Shown piece after piece: positions 1-9,343 of a DNA stretch of 64,000 bases. Each line of letters begins with the position of its first letter. The first letter of the stretch is position 1. The position numbers and the translations under genes were made by a program. Under the pieces are notes generated by a model that searched no databases, had not been told where the DNA came from, and saw only the letters and a list, made by a program, of their open reading frames with translations. The DNA comes from Arthrobacter livingstonensis (GTDB lineage Bacteria > Actinomycetota > Actinomycetes > Actinomycetales > Micrococcaceae): positions 60,395-124,394 of the forward strand of contig NZ_QJVD01000015.1 in NCBI RefSeq assembly GCF_003219815.1, written 5' to 3'.

Positions 1-239
1 GCGCGCACGGCGAGTTTGCGCAGCCCCTCCGCGGCGCGGTTTACCTGTTCGCCCAGTTCCCGGTAGGACGTTTGGCGCCCGAAGAATTCCAGCGCGGGCC
101 GGCTGCCGGCTTCAGCCACCGAACGTTCAAACATGGCAACTAGCGATTCCGTGGGCAGTTCAATTTCCGCCGGCACGCCCGGCTGGTAGTTCTTTACCCA
201 GGGCTGTTGGGGCCTGGTCGGCTTATCCGTGTTCGGCAT
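1..239 (-). CDS. Long-chain fatty acid--CoA ligase, N-terminal part (runs off the window)
   Basis: Only the first 80 codons are present; the gene continues past the left edge. The frame opens with ATG at 239 (MPNTDKPTRPQQPW) and contains the FEx-SVA-GSRPALEFFGRQTSYRELGEQVNR pattern, the usual start of the adenylate-forming (ANL) domain of long-chain acyl-CoA synthetases, where the N-terminal subdomain packs before the first AMP-binding motif. The family activates fatty acids to acyl-CoA via an acyl-adenylate. The ATP-binding motifs are outside the window, so chain-length preference cannot be judged. Confidence 0.8.
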   Translation of the reverse strand, partial: MPNTDKPTRPQQPWVKNYQPGVPAEIELPTESLVAMFERSVAEAGSRPALEFFGRQTSYRELGEQVNRAAEGLRKLAVR

Positions 240-283
240 GGTTCCATCCTGCCGCGGCCCCGCCACGGTGTCGAACCGCACCG

Positions 284-1189
284 TCACCTTGCACGCAGCC
301 TGTTGCCGAGCCGGCGCAGGCGCTGCCGGATGAACGCGGCGCGGCAGGGGCCGTTGAAGATGATGAAGTCGTCAAAGCGGTGCCCACCGGGGCGGGCTGC
401 CACCGCGTGGGCAGCTTCCCGCACCCCGGCGAGCTGCCGGAGACTCATCTGCAGGGGCGGCTCGTCCGGGTGGAAAAGGGTGCCCAAGGGATAGTCATGT
501 CCCGCGCGGTTGGTCATTTCAATGTGGCAGCCCATGACCGAGGTGACCGGGCGTGTCCGGGCGAGGTCCACCATCAGGTCAAGGCTCGCCGAGAACGCAG
601 CCATGTCCTCGACGTATAGCCGGCCCCGGTACACGGTGTCCCCCGTGAGCAGCCAGCCGGTCCACGGATCAAAAATAGTGACGGCCGCTTCCTGGTGGCC
701 GGGCGTCGGAATGACGTCGAGTACCCGTCCGCCCAGGTCAACGTTTACGGGGACGCAGTCCCCGGTGAACCCGAACCATCCGCACACGGCCGCGGCGGCT
801 GCGCCGACCACCTCGGTATCCGGCCGGCCGGCAAACTGTCCGTCCCCGGCGATGTGGTCACCGTGCCCGTGGGTGTGCGCCACCACCAACCCGTAACCGG
901 CTCTCGGGTGCGCGGCCAGCCACTGGACGACGATCGAGTCCACGGTTGCCCGCAGCGGGAAGCGCGTGGGATCGGCGGTGGCGCCCGTGTCCAACAGCAG
1001 CGCCCGGCTGTTGCCGAAAAGCAGGTACAGGAAGGGCGCCTCATAGCTGGATGCTTTGCTTTGTCGCGGGATGAAGCTGTGTTCGTCGTGCCGGTGGACC
1101 TGGATCAGCGGCTCGGCGGCCGCGTTCCGGGACCGGCTGCCGTGGATCCAGTTGACGTCCAGGTTGGGTGTGACAGGGGCACCTGCCAC
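284..1189 (-). CDS. MBL-fold metallo-hydrolase
   Basis: 301 residues from a GTG start. The metallo-beta-lactamase signature HTHGHGDH is at residues 105-112 and is followed by the expected downstream elements: PTPGHQEAAVTIFD (third metal His) and LLTGDTVY (bridging Asp). These ligands bind two metal ions that hydrolyse an ester, thioester or similar bond. No signal peptide is seen, so it is probably cytoplasmic. It sits 14 nt downstream of the DUF2630 gene on the same strand and may be co-transcribed with it. The substrate is unknown; glyoxalase II-like or lactonase-like activities are possible. Confidence 0.85.
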   Translation of the reverse strand: MAGAPVTPNLDVNWIHGSRSRNAAAEPLIQVHRHDEHSFIPRQSKASSYEAPFLYLLFGNSRALLLDTGATADPTRFPLRATVDSIVVQWLAAHPRAGYGLVVAHTHGHGDHIAGDGQFAGRPDTEVVGAAAAAVCGWFGFTGDCVPVNVDLGGRVLDVIPTPGHQEAAVTIFDPWTGWLLTGDTVYRGRLYVEDMAAFSASLDLMVDLARTRPVTSVMGCHIEMTNRAGHDYPLGTLFHPDEPPLQMSLRQLAGVREAAHAVAARPGGHRFDDFIIFNGPCRAAFIRQRLRRLGNRLRAR

Positions 1190-1203
1190 AAAGTCGACGG
1201 CGG

Positions 1204-1446
1204 TTATTGCCTGTATCCTTCAACTTCGCTGGCAGAGCGCACCTGCGCGTCGTCGGGACTGTCCCCGGCATGGACTTTCGCCTGCCGCTGGCGCAGCAGG
1301 TCCCAGCACTGGTCCAGCTGGACCTCGATGGCTTTTAGCTGCGCCGCACGCTCAGGCAGTTTTGCCTGGTCCGCGGCGGAATCGCGCAGGTCCTGTTCAG
1401 CTTTGACCAGTTCCTCAATTTTGTGGTGCACCTGGTACTCGTCCAT
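1204..1446 (-). CDS. DUF2630 family protein
   Basis: 80-residue charged protein. It has the DUF2630 pattern: HHKIEELVKAEQDLRD at the N-terminus, a central helix with LDQCWDLLRQRQAK, and a C-terminal S-VEGYRQ motif. ATG 1446 is chosen because a good ribosome site (AAGGAG) lies just upstream; the open frame runs further 5' but without a start signal. The sequence predicts a helical hairpin. The function of DUF2630 is not established; it is common in actinobacteria. Confidence 0.85.
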   Translation of the reverse strand: MDEYQVHHKIEELVKAEQDLRDSAADQAKLPERAAQLKAIEVQLDQCWDLLRQRQAKVHAGDSPDDAQVRSASEVEGYRQ

Positions 1447-1645
1447 TACGCATCTCCTTAGTTGAACTGCGGCGCCACTTGGGCTGTCCAGACTTACGTT
1501 AGTGCGGTTTCCCTCCGGTGGCACCGATTTGGGGTGGATCCCTGCGAACTCTTGACTTGCAACGTGGCCGGGAGGAACCTCATGTTTAACCATGCTGTAG
1601 GCGGTCCGACCGGACCACGGCACGGGGCGAGGAGGCACCATAATC

Positions 1646-2410
1646 ATGGCCAGAACCAACTCCCGGTACGGATGGATCCCCGACCTGCCGGACCAGCGCG
1701 ATTTTCACTTTGCTGCCCCGCATGCGGTCCAGGCGAACCTGCCGCCCGCCGCAGACCTCACCCCCCACTGCCCGCCGGTCTATGACCAAGGCCAGCTGGG
1801 CTCCTGCACCGGCAACGGCGTGGCCGGTGTCATCCAGTTCGACGCACTCAAGGAAAGCCTTGCCGACAGCTCCACGCCGTCGCGCCTGTTCATCTACTAC
1901 AACGAGCGCGTCATTGAAGGCACCGTGGATTCCGACTCCGGTGCACAGATCCGCGACGGCATCAAGACCGTCGCCACCACCGGGGCCTGCGCCGAGACGC
2001 TCTGGCCCTATGACATCGCCAAGTTCACGGCCAAGCCAAAGGCAGCCTGCTACACGGCCGCCAAGAAGCACCGCGCCATCACCTACTCCCGCGTCGGCCA
2101 GACACTCAGCCAGCTCAAGGGTTGCCTGGCCTCCGGCTACCCCATCGTCTTCGGATTCACCGTCTACGACAGCTTTGAAAGCGCAGACGTGGCCAAGACC
2201 GGCGTTGTCCCCATGCCCGGAGCCAGTGAAACGGTCCTCGGTGGGCACTGTGTGGTGGCCGTCGGCTACGACGACGCCAGCCAGCGGTTCACCATCCGCA
2301 ATTCCTGGGGCGACGGCTGGGGAAAGGCCGGCTACGCCACCATGCCCTACCCCTACCTGCTCAGCAATTCACTGGCCAGCGACTTCTGGACGGTCAGGTC
2401 CACTTCCTAA
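1646..2410 (+). CDS. C1 (papain-like) cysteine peptidase
   Basis: 254 residues. Catalytic elements of family C1 are all visible: Gln48 in DQGQLGSC (oxyanion hole), nucleophile Cys54, His201 in GGHCVVAVGYDD, and Asn219 in RNSWGDGWG. No propeptide or signal peptide precedes the catalytic domain; the mature-like domain starts within about 40 residues. It therefore looks like a cytoplasmic or non-classically processed peptidase of the compact bacterial type. A GAGGAGG ribosome site lies about 10 nt before ATG. A GC-rich hairpin follows the stop. Confidence 0.88.
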   Translation: MARTNSRYGWIPDLPDQRDFHFAAPHAVQANLPPAADLTPHCPPVYDQGQLGSCTGNGVAGVIQFDALKESLADSSTPSRLFIYYNERVIEGTVDSDSGAQIRDGIKTVATTGACAETLWPYDIAKFTAKPKAACYTAAKKHRAITYSRVGQTLSQLKGCLASGYPIVFGFTVYDSFESADVAKTGVVPMPGASETVLGGHCVVAVGYDDASQRFTIRNSWGDGWGKAGYATMPYPYLLSNSLASDFWTVRSTS

Positions 2411-2430
2411 ACAACCCGCCGCCGACTGTT

Positions 2431-2452
2431 CGGGCCCGTCCAAACGGGCCCG
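2431..2452 (+). terminator. GC-rich hairpin after the C1 peptidase gene
   Basis: Perfect 9-bp stem (CGGGCCCGT with ACGGGCCCG) and a CCAA loop, 20 nt after the stop codon at 2410. There is no U-tract, so termination is inferred from position and stability. It also lies between two convergent genes and could serve both. Confidence 0.5.
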
Positions 2453-2490
2453 GATCGCCGGGACGTTGCAGGCACCGATCATGAGCGCCG

Positions 2491-3246
2491 TCAGGAGCGC
2501 AAGGCCGCCTTGACCCAGTCCATGGCCTGCTGAATGGCGGCCCGCGACGCATCGCTGTCGTCCAGAATGTCGAAACTGTGATGCCCTTCGACGACGTCGA
2601 TCACCTCAAGGTTCAATTCCTGCCTCTCCGCGGCGGCAATGAATGCGTCCACCGCCGAGGCAATGACGGGCTGCTCCCGGCCGACCCTGGTCACCAGTAG
2701 CGGCACGCCAACTCCCCCTTCCAGGGCATCAATGGGACGGAGCCGCCCATCAACCTCCATGCCCGGCAGCGGCACCATGACCGGGTAACTTGCGGCGATG
2801 CCGCGCAGCCACGGTGGCGGGTCCCGCAGCCAGTCCGCGGCCAACAAGCCCGAACCGGAGAAGAACCACAATGCCACCCGCTCCGGGTCGGCCCCGGGAA
2901 GTGCACGGGCCAGTTCCACCGCGGCTGTGATGACATCCGCTGCCGCTGGGAACGCGGCCGGTGAATCCAGGCCGTGGTCCACAATGACTCCAATGGCCCC
3001 GTTGTCAGCGGCCAAAGACGCGTAACCGGCAAAGACCGGCCAATCACGGGGCTGGGGCTGCATCTCGGGTGGGATCGGGCCGCCGGGGACGAAGACGATC
3101 ACTGGCAGAAGTCCGTCCCCGGAAATACCCGGCCGGTAGATGTCCACGGCGCCCTCGCGGCGTCGTTCAATACCTGGAACCGGGACGACGAACGGCAACA
3201 TAAAAGTCGGAATGGCCATGGCCAATTCAAGCAGACTTCCAGGCAA
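2491..3246 (-). CDS. Alpha/beta hydrolase, dienelactone-hydrolase-like
   Basis: 251 residues from a TTG start; an in-frame ATG at 3219 (MAIPTFML) gives 242 residues and has a GGAAG about 13 nt upstream, so either start is possible. Visible fold elements: VIVFVPGG after strand 3 (oxyanion turn), WFFSGSGL around residues 127-134 as the degenerate nucleophile elbow, and GHHSFDILDD near the C-terminus, the GxH-F motif of dienelactone hydrolase-like enzymes carrying the catalytic His. The canonical GxSxG glycine is replaced, so activity should not be assumed. The substrate is unknown. Confidence 0.75.
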   Translation of the reverse strand: MPGSLLELAMAIPTFMLPFVVPVPGIERRREGAVDIYRPGISGDGLLPVIVFVPGGPIPPEMQPQPRDWPVFAGYASLAADNGAIGVIVDHGLDSPAAFPAAADVITAAVELARALPGADPERVALWFFSGSGLLAADWLRDPPPWLRGIAASYPVMVPLPGMEVDGRLRPIDALEGGVGVPLLVTRVGREQPVIASAVDAFIAAAERQELNLEVIDVVEGHHSFDILDDSDASRAAIQQAMDWVKAALRS

Positions 3247-3356
3247 CCATGAGCGGCGTTACATTCGTTTTTACAGGCTTGTTGACATGGGCGACTCCCT
3301 TGCCGTCTCCTCCACGCCCCGTGGTGCCTCCGTCCCGGCCCTGGCACAATGCAACC

Positions 3357-3605
3357 ATGGAAAGCGACCCTGGTGAGCAGACGGGAAGTGCCCAGATTCA
3401 AAAGTGGGCCGGAATCATTGTAGCGCTATGCATCATTATTCCCCCGCTGCGGCACGTCAATGACCAAGGCTGGACCCTTGCAAACATCCTCCTGGTTTCC
3501 GCCGGTGTGCTGTTGCTGGCCCATTGGACGTTGAAAATAATCTTTCCAGGCCGCGCAATCTTTCCGGGCCCTGCGCGGCGCAGGCAAAACGCCGCCAAAC
3601 GCTGA
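3357..3605 (+). CDS. Small two-TM membrane protein, hypothetical
   Basis: 82 residues beginning MESDPGEQTGSAQIQKW. Two hydrophobic segments (AGIIVALCIIIPPL and ILLVSAGVLLLAHWTL) are separated by a short polar loop, followed by a basic tail (ARRRQNAAKR), suggesting a hairpin membrane protein with its tail in the cytoplasm. The frame is open further upstream, but that part is low-complexity and lacks a ribosome site. I do not recognise a family. Confidence 0.55.
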   Translation: MESDPGEQTGSAQIQKWAGIIVALCIIIPPLRHVNDQGWTLANILLVSAGVLLLAHWTLKIIFPGRAIFPGPARRRQNAAKR

Positions 3606-3865
3606 CGACGAAACCCGGGGTCGAAGCACCCTACAGGCTGTGCCGTGCCGGACCGGTGGATCCCGGAAAGTATCTGCCATTGTGCCAGCCCGCCCCGTGA
3701 TGCGAGCGAATCAACCACCGCATGGCCGTCCGCCGGGCCGGACGGGCCGCACTTGCCGGGCACAGGCCTGCTGCGGGTATACTCATGGAAACTCCGGCAG
3801 GGGCGTCCGTCAAATACGCGCCCACCAGCTAATCCTGAGAGACATTCAAGAAGGCAGGGGGACCC

Positions 3866-4510
3866 GTGGAGACGACGATGCAGTTCCGCTCGGCCGTCAC
3901 TGAGTGGGCAGCCGGCGCTGCGCATGCCGCGTCGACTGCCCGGGAACTTGCGGTGGGCGTCCAAACGGTGGTTCTCGTTGAAGGTGCCAGCGATGCCGCT
4001 GCGATCGAAGCCCTTGCTGCACGAATGGGCCGGACCCTTGACGCCGAGGGAGTCGCCGTCGTCCCCTTGGGAGGGGCTACAAGCATTGGCAGGTTTCTGG
4101 ACCTGCTCGGCCCTGCGGGTCTTGGCTTGAAACTGGCCGGTCTCTGTGATGCGGGCGAGGAACGCTATTTCATGCGCGGTTTGGAGCGGGTGGGCCTTGG
4201 CCTCTGCTCCAGCCGCACGGAACTGCGGCGGCTCGGCTTTTCGGTGTGCGTCGCGGACCTTGAGGACGAATTGATTCGTACCTTGGGGGCGTCATCAGTC
4301 GAACGGATTGTGACAGCCCACGGTGACCGGCGTTCCTTCCGCCTTTTCCAGAACCAGCCCGCCCAGCGGGGCCGGTCCGTTGAGCGGCAGCTCCGGCGTT
4401 TCATGGGAACCCACAGCGGGCGCAAGATCAGTTATGCGCGCTTCCTGGTTGACGGGCTGGACCTGGATCATGTTCCGGCGCCGCTGGGCGGGCTGCTCTC
4501 GCGTGTGTGA
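3866..4510 (+). CDS. TOPRIM-domain protein, OLD-nuclease type without the ATPase
   Basis: 214 residues from GTG 3866, with AGGGGGA upstream. The TOPRIM core is clear: VVLVEGASDAAAIEAL (residues 35-50, acidic Glu39) and LAGLCDAGEE with Asp95 in the second acidic position. This matches the C-terminal TOPRIM domain of OLD-family nucleases, but the N-terminal ABC-type ATPase is absent. The domain usually binds Mg2+ and cleaves or transfers phosphodiester bonds. Stand-alone forms are common in actinobacteria and their role is unknown. No partner ATPase lies next to it. Confidence 0.75.
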   Translation: METTMQFRSAVTEWAAGAAHAASTARELAVGVQTVVLVEGASDAAAIEALAARMGRTLDAEGVAVVPLGGATSIGRFLDLLGPAGLGLKLAGLCDAGEERYFMRGLERVGLGLCSSRTELRRLGFSVCVADLEDELIRTLGASSVERIVTAHGDRRSFRLFQNQPAQRGRSVERQLRRFMGTHSGRKISYARFLVDGLDLDHVPAPLGGLLSRV

Positions 4511-4640
4511 AGTGCCCGCAATACTCCAGGCAGGAACACAGCCAAGCCCTTTCCTCCCGGGCACTGTGGCGCGCACTCCGCGGCAAGACTAGGCTGGAAT
4601 CTGGAAGAAATCCCCATCCGGCCACCAAGGGAGAGGCGCC

Positions 4641-5195
4641 ATGACAACGCTTCCGGATCGACCCAACACCGCACTGATCGTCATCGACGTACAAAATGGC
4701 GTGGTGGATGAGGCCTACGGGCGCGACGCCGTCGTTGCCAATATCAGATCCCTCGTGGATAAGGCGCGCGGCGCGGGCACCCCGGTGATTTGGGTCCAGC
4801 ATTCCGACGAGGAACTTCAGAAGGGCAGCGAGGCCTGGAAATACGTCCCGGAACTGGTCCGCCGGCAGGAGGAACCCCTGGTGGCCAAGTCCTACGGCGA
4901 CTCGTTCGAGGCCACGGACCTGGAGGAGGTCCTGGCCAAGGCCGGCGTGGGCCGGCTGGTGGTGGCTGGCGCCGAAACGGATGCGTGCATCCGCTCCACC
5001 ATCCACGGCGCGTTCACGCGCGGCTATGATGTGACGCTGGTGGGCGACGCCCACACGGCCGGGGACAAGAGCCAGTGGGGCGCGCCGCCGACAGAGGCCG
5101 TCATCGCCCACACCAACCTGTATTGGCAGTTCCAGGACGCGCCCGGACGCACTGCGGCAGTGGCCACAACGGAGGACGTCAGCTTCATCAGTTGA
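4641..5195 (+). CDS. Isochorismatase-family cysteine hydrolase
   Basis: 184 residues. The Asp-Lys-Cys triad is visible: Asp16 (ALIVIDVQNG), Lys83 (VAKSYGDSF) and Cys116 (AGAETDACIRST). Length and motifs fit the single-domain isochorismatase-like hydrolases (nicotinamidase, N-carbamoyl amidase and related). The ATG follows a GGGAGAGG ribosome site. It stands alone with no siderophore or pyrimidine genes nearby, so the substrate cannot be inferred. Confidence 0.88.
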   Translation: MTTLPDRPNTALIVIDVQNGVVDEAYGRDAVVANIRSLVDKARGAGTPVIWVQHSDEELQKGSEAWKYVPELVRRQEEPLVAKSYGDSFEATDLEEVLAKAGVGRLVVAGAETDACIRSTIHGAFTRGYDVTLVGDAHTAGDKSQWGAPPTEAVIAHTNLYWQFQDAPGRTAAVATTEDVSFIS

Positions 5196-5639
5196 GCCGC
5201 CAGTTCCGCCGGAGAAGTTGTTCCGTACGCTTGGAATGGGATCTCCCCAAGCGCTTGCCGGGGAGCGGTGCCTGCCCATTGGCACCCCTCGATTGGCACC
5301 CGGCGATGGCCCCTACGCCGTGCCGCGGACGCATCAGGGTGTTGCTGCGCCGGCACAAGCGCGATGAATTCAAGAACCTGGACGCCCCCGCTCTTGCCTT
5401 GGTCACGCCTCTTCAGATTAACGGATACCTCAGCCGGCAGCCGGGTTCGGGCCAGAACAGGTAGTCAGCGGCCGCCCTCTGCGGCCCCGGGGGCCATTGC
5501 GGTAATCCGCGGGTGGCCGGCCGGAAGCAAATCACCGGATCGGCGCCCCTGCACCTCCCCAGCCACTCATCGTCCGGGAGCCGGTCCGTGCGGGCGTGTC
5601 CAGCGGCGCCCCCACTGCGGCCAACCGTACGCTTTATTC
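5196..5639. other. Spacer of about 440 nt with no recognisable gene
   Basis: I see no conserved protein, RNA gene or strong hairpin here. The open frame through this stretch has Ser/Arg/Pro-rich composition typical of antisense or non-coding high-GC sequence. Only its last 52 codons (next entry) look protein-like. Confidence 0.5.
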
Positions 5640-5798
5640 ATGGACCCTGAAATTTCCCAGGAGATCGACGGGCAGATCTCAATCAACGAGCTGCTCGTCG
5701 CCATGGGCGAGCCTCCCGTTGAAGCCTTCATCCTCCAAGACGCCCCGGACGATGCCGCCGAACTCTTTGCGGATGTACCCACGCTTCCCGGATTCTAG
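5640..5798 (+). CDS. Small acidic hypothetical protein
   Basis: 52 residues, starting MDPEISQEIDGQISINELLVAMGEPPVEAF. It is strongly acidic (many Asp/Glu in DAPDDAAELFADV) and would form one or two helices. Third-position GC bias looks coding here, unlike the sequence just upstream. No ribosome site is evident before the ATG. I do not recognise it. Confidence 0.35.
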   Translation: MDPEISQEIDGQISINELLVAMGEPPVEAFILQDAPDDAAELFADVPTLPGF

Positions 5799-5881
5799 GC
5801 AGCCGCAGGACGACAGGCCCGGGCCCCCCGGAACCCGACGCCCAAAAGGAACCACCGCCGCCGGTCACGGAGAGCGGCCCG

Positions 5882-7898
5882 TCAGTCCCCGCCGTCGCGC
5901 TTGAAGACCATCATCAGGGCACGCATGCCCAGGACAAAGCCGCCAAAGAGCAGGGCAAAGCCAAAAACGCCGTAAAGGTGGACTTCCCCCGTCAGCAGCG
6001 GACCCTCGTTGCTGGTGATCAACATGATGGCGCCCAGCACAGCCGCCCCCGCCAGCACGGCAACCACCAGCTGTTGGAAAAGTCCGGTGAGGTAGCGGCG
6101 GTCGGCCGGATGGGCGAGGACGCGCACGTTCATTGAAAAGCGCCCGTGCTCCAGGTCTTCGCTAATGTTGTTGATCCGGCGCGGCAGGCGGTTGAGCAGC
6201 GGCAGCAGCGCCATCATGCGCTGCTCAAGTTCGTCCTTGACGCTGCCAAGGCCCATCTTCCCGCTCATCAGCCGGCTGACCTCGGACCGCGCGGCCGCCA
6301 CCAGGTCCATGCCGGGGTCAATGACCAGCAGCGTGCCCTCGACGGCTGCGAGGGCACGGAATGCGGCGCCGATCTGGGGAGGGACGGAGAACCTGTGCGC
6401 AATCACCAGGGCAAACAGCTCACCAAACATCTTTTGGCTCCCGCCGGCGCGGAACCCGGTGCGGAAGCGGGTGAGCAGCTGCCCCAGCGAGCGTTCCACG
6501 GCCCGCGCGTCGAGGTCGTCGGGACGGTCCAGCAGCTCAATAAGCGCATCGGTGGCTCCGGCACTGTCATTCTTGTCGATGGAATACAGCATCATGCCCA
6601 GTGCCGACTGCGTGGCCGGGTCGAGCCTGCCCACGGCACCAAAGTCCAGCAGACCCAGCTTCCCCTCCGGGGTGATGAAGATGTTGCCGGCATGCAGGTC
6701 GGCGTGGAAGACGCCGTCGGAAATGATCTGTTGCAACGTGGCCCCAAGCAGTGTTGCAGCCAGTTCGGAACGTTCGACGGCGGTGAGTTCTCCCAGCTGC
6801 CGGCTGGCTGAACTGATGGGGAGGCCGGGCAGCTGGTTCATGACGAGCAGCGGCTCGCCGGAGAACTCCGCATAGGCGTGCGGGACCGTCACGGCGAACC
6901 GTCCCGAGGACTCCAGCGCATGCTCAATGCTGCGCATGTTCTCCAGCTCCACCGTGTAGTCCAGTTCTTCCGCCAGGGACCCGGCAAAGCCCTGCGCCAG
7001 CTGGTGCACACCCAGCGACCTCCCCCAGGGTGTGGTCCTGTTGAGCCACCGGGCCAGTCGGATGATGATGTCCATGTCAAGGTTGACCTGGTCCAGGGCG
7101 CCGGGCCGCTGGACCTTGATGACCACCGGTGTCCCGTCCAGCAGCACAGCCCGGTGGACCTGGGCCACGGACGCTGCGGCCAGCGGCACCTGGTCCACCT
7201 CGCTGAAAACCTCCGGTAGCGGGCGTCCCAGCCGTTCCTCAACGGCTGCCGCGATCGTCTCCCACGACTCCACTGTCGCATTGCTTTGCAGCGTCTCCAG
7301 TTCGCGGATGTAGGCCCCCGGCAGCAGGTCGCGCCGGGTGGAAAGCATCTGGCCCAACTTGACGAACGTGACCCCGGCTTCATTGAGTGCATCCCGAAGG
7401 GCGCGGGCCGTTTTCGCCTCGCGCTCAGGGCCGCCGCCCTGGCCGAAGCCGCGCAGGCGGGAACCGAGTCCGTGCCGGACGGCAATCGAGACGATGTCCG
7501 TGTACCAGCAGGCGCGCCGCCGCCGCGCATTCCATCCCGTGAACAGCGTGGCGAACCCGGGCAGGGTCCCGGTGGGGAAGGCCGCCTCGATGAACACCAG
7601 GGCGCCCACTCCCAAGGCAAAGATCCAGCCGACAGACAGAACCGGGAACAAGACCGCCACGGCGGGGGCCACGTTCAGCCCGTTGGTGTTCTGGCCTGTT
7701 CCGGCACGGTAGAGGTACTGCACGGTCAGGCCTCATGGCTGCGCTCATGACGAAGCCGACGGCTATGGAGCGGGGCCACCCGATGGGCACTCCCACCACG
7801 CGCCGCACCACCGTGGCGGCCAGCCAGGACTGCAATAGCAAAAAGAGCAGCCCCGCAATGGTGAGCAGCACGATCAAGGCAACATCGAGTACTGCCAT
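5882..7898 (-). CDS. ABC1/UbiB-family atypical kinase, N-terminus displaced by a frameshift
   Basis: The intact frame 5882-7723 encodes 613 residues: KLGQMLSTRRDLLP (KxGQ motif, about 122-135), AAASVAQVH (A-rich loop, about 182), VIKVQRPG (Lys203), HADLHAGN (catalytic loop), LLDFGAVG (metal site), then two C-terminal hydrophobic segments. UbiB-family ATPase/kinases support isoprenoid-quinone or lipid metabolism at the membrane. Upstream, in another frame, codons from ATG 7898 encode an N-terminal membrane helix (MAVLDVALIVLLTIAGLLFL) followed by VVGVPIGWPRSIAVGFVMSAAM, which reads naturally into GLT-VQYLYRAG if one base (T7733) is removed. The natural gene is therefore probably about 671 residues, starting at 7898. 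GTG 7723 could give a shortened product. Confidence 0.85.
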
Positions 7899-8084
7899 CA
7901 GGAGCGGCTTCGGGTGACGGTGGTGCGGTCAGCGTTCATTGTGGCTCCCAACGACGGCGGATTGTCACCTCACACTAACGGCGGCGAGGCGCCGGGCGAT
8001 GACCGTTCCGACCAAAAAAATGCCTTCTGCCAGCCTGTCTCGGGCACCCCTCCCCCGAACATTGAGCGGGAGACTCCGGGAGTG

Positions 8085-9236
8085 TCACCTGGCCGCGTTG
8101 CGAACCGCCGCCAAGACGCCGTCGTGCTGTGTGGTGCCGTAGGAGACGATGTTGTCCCTGCCCGCGATGCGCCGGGCCACGCTGTCCATGGTGGGGACGT
8201 CGTCGTCGAAGGCCATGTGGTGCGTGGCGACGCTGCGGGAGTCCAAGGGGCCGGTGGTCTCCACGGACCAAACGGCGTCGGCCGTGCCGGTGGCGGGGTC
8301 GAATAGCCTGGCCAGCTCCCGGTCTGCGCGCACGCACTGCTGCAGGCCGAGGATGGGGGTATCCGGCTCGGCGTCCAGCGCCCCCCGGACCAGGTACAGG
8401 ACGGACTTGCGGTACACGCCAAAGCAGTTGTCGGCCAGCGCCAGCTCCTCCTTCATGCCAAACATGGCCAGCCGCTTGATGCCGGAGCCAATGAGCGGTT
8501 CCAGCCCGTCCTTGAACGCGTCGGTGCCCAGTGCGGGAACCAACAGGCTGCAGCTTTCGAAGCTCGGGCCGGGACGCCCGCCGCGCCCGACGACCGCGGG
8601 GACAAAATGCCGATGGAAGTTTGCCCCGGCGCTGAACCCGGCCGCGTGCAGTGTGGCGGCCCCGGGGCGGGCCGCCATGAAGATTTGGACGGCCCCCGCC
8701 ACGTAGGCCGCGCCCCCGCCGGGCTCGGACCCCAGCCGGGCGTTGTCCTTCATGGCACGCCAAACATCCGGGCCGCCGGTGGCCCGCAACGCGCCCTCGA
8801 TCAAGCCGTCGGTGAAGTTGGTCCAGGGCAGGTCGACGGCGCGGGGAGCGTCCGGCGCGGCCACCATCTCGGCGACACAGGCGGCAATGAGGTCCCCGAG
8901 CGTGGCCCACAGCCCGGAGTGCCAGACAAACTGGATGGGGTAGATGCCGTTGGCCAGCCACCATGGGATGTTCCGCCGCGCCGCGGCCAGGGCGGCGGCC
9001 TCGCTGACCAGTCCACCATGGGCCCAGAACACCACTGGCACCGGTCCTCCCCCGCGGGCGTCGATGAAGGCCGGCAGGTGCGTGCTGAAAATGGCGTCGA
9101 CGTCGGCGGCCGTGGTATTCAGCTCGGCGGTCGTGGCGAACTTGCCGTCCTGCAGTTCCACCACGTACGGTCGCAGCGCATCGAGCTGTCCGGTGGACAA
9201 GCCGGACGGACCTTCGACACTCGCATCATGAACCAT
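8085..9236 (-). CDS. Hypothetical protein with alpha/beta-hydrolase-like features
   Basis: 383 residues. ATG 9236 is chosen for its GGAGGAG ribosome site; an upstream in-frame ATG at 9284 lacks one. Visible features: PVVFWAHGGLVSEAAAL (residues about 66-82), which resembles an oxyanion HGG loop; AAGFSAGANFHRHFVP, which looks like a nucleophile elbow (GFSAG); and a C-terminal VATHHMAFDDDVPTMDSV, which could supply the His and acid. No signal peptide. These patterns suggest a serine hydrolase, but overall similarity to a named family is not clear to me. It is divergent from the TetR gene at 9344. Confidence 0.55.
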   Translation of the reverse strand: MVHDASVEGPSGLSTGQLDALRPYVVELQDGKFATTAELNTTAADVDAIFSTHLPAFIDARGGGPVPVVFWAHGGLVSEAAALAAARRNIPWWLANGIYPIQFVWHSGLWATLGDLIAACVAEMVAAPDAPRAVDLPWTNFTDGLIEGALRATGGPDVWRAMKDNARLGSEPGGGAAYVAGAVQIFMAARPGAATLHAAGFSAGANFHRHFVPAVVGRGGRPGPSFESCSLLVPALGTDAFKDGLEPLIGSGIKRLAMFGMKEELALADNCFGVYRKSVLYLVRGALDAEPDTPILGLQQCVRADRELARLFDPATGTADAVWSVETTGPLDSRSVATHHMAFDDDVPTMDSVARRIAGRDNIVSYGTTQHDGVLAAVRNAAR

Positions 9237-9343
9237 GGCTGTCTCCTCCACCCCCGGCGCAACGCCTGATGCCATGGTGTCCACCGCGGAAGACGGCTGT
9301 CAAGGGCCGGGCCGCCGGATGGCTGCGCGCTAAGGTGGAGGGC

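Noticed and set aside
1574-1785. Gene starting at ATG 1581 with a strong GGGAGG site
   Set aside because: Its frame overlaps the C1 peptidase in another phase and encodes Arg/Pro/His-rich sequence; the peptidase frame has full catalytic motifs and its own ribosome site.
5268-5639. Long upstream part of the frame ending at 5798
   Set aside because: Ser/Arg/Pro-rich composition without coding bias and no homologous motif; only the last 52 codons are protein-like.
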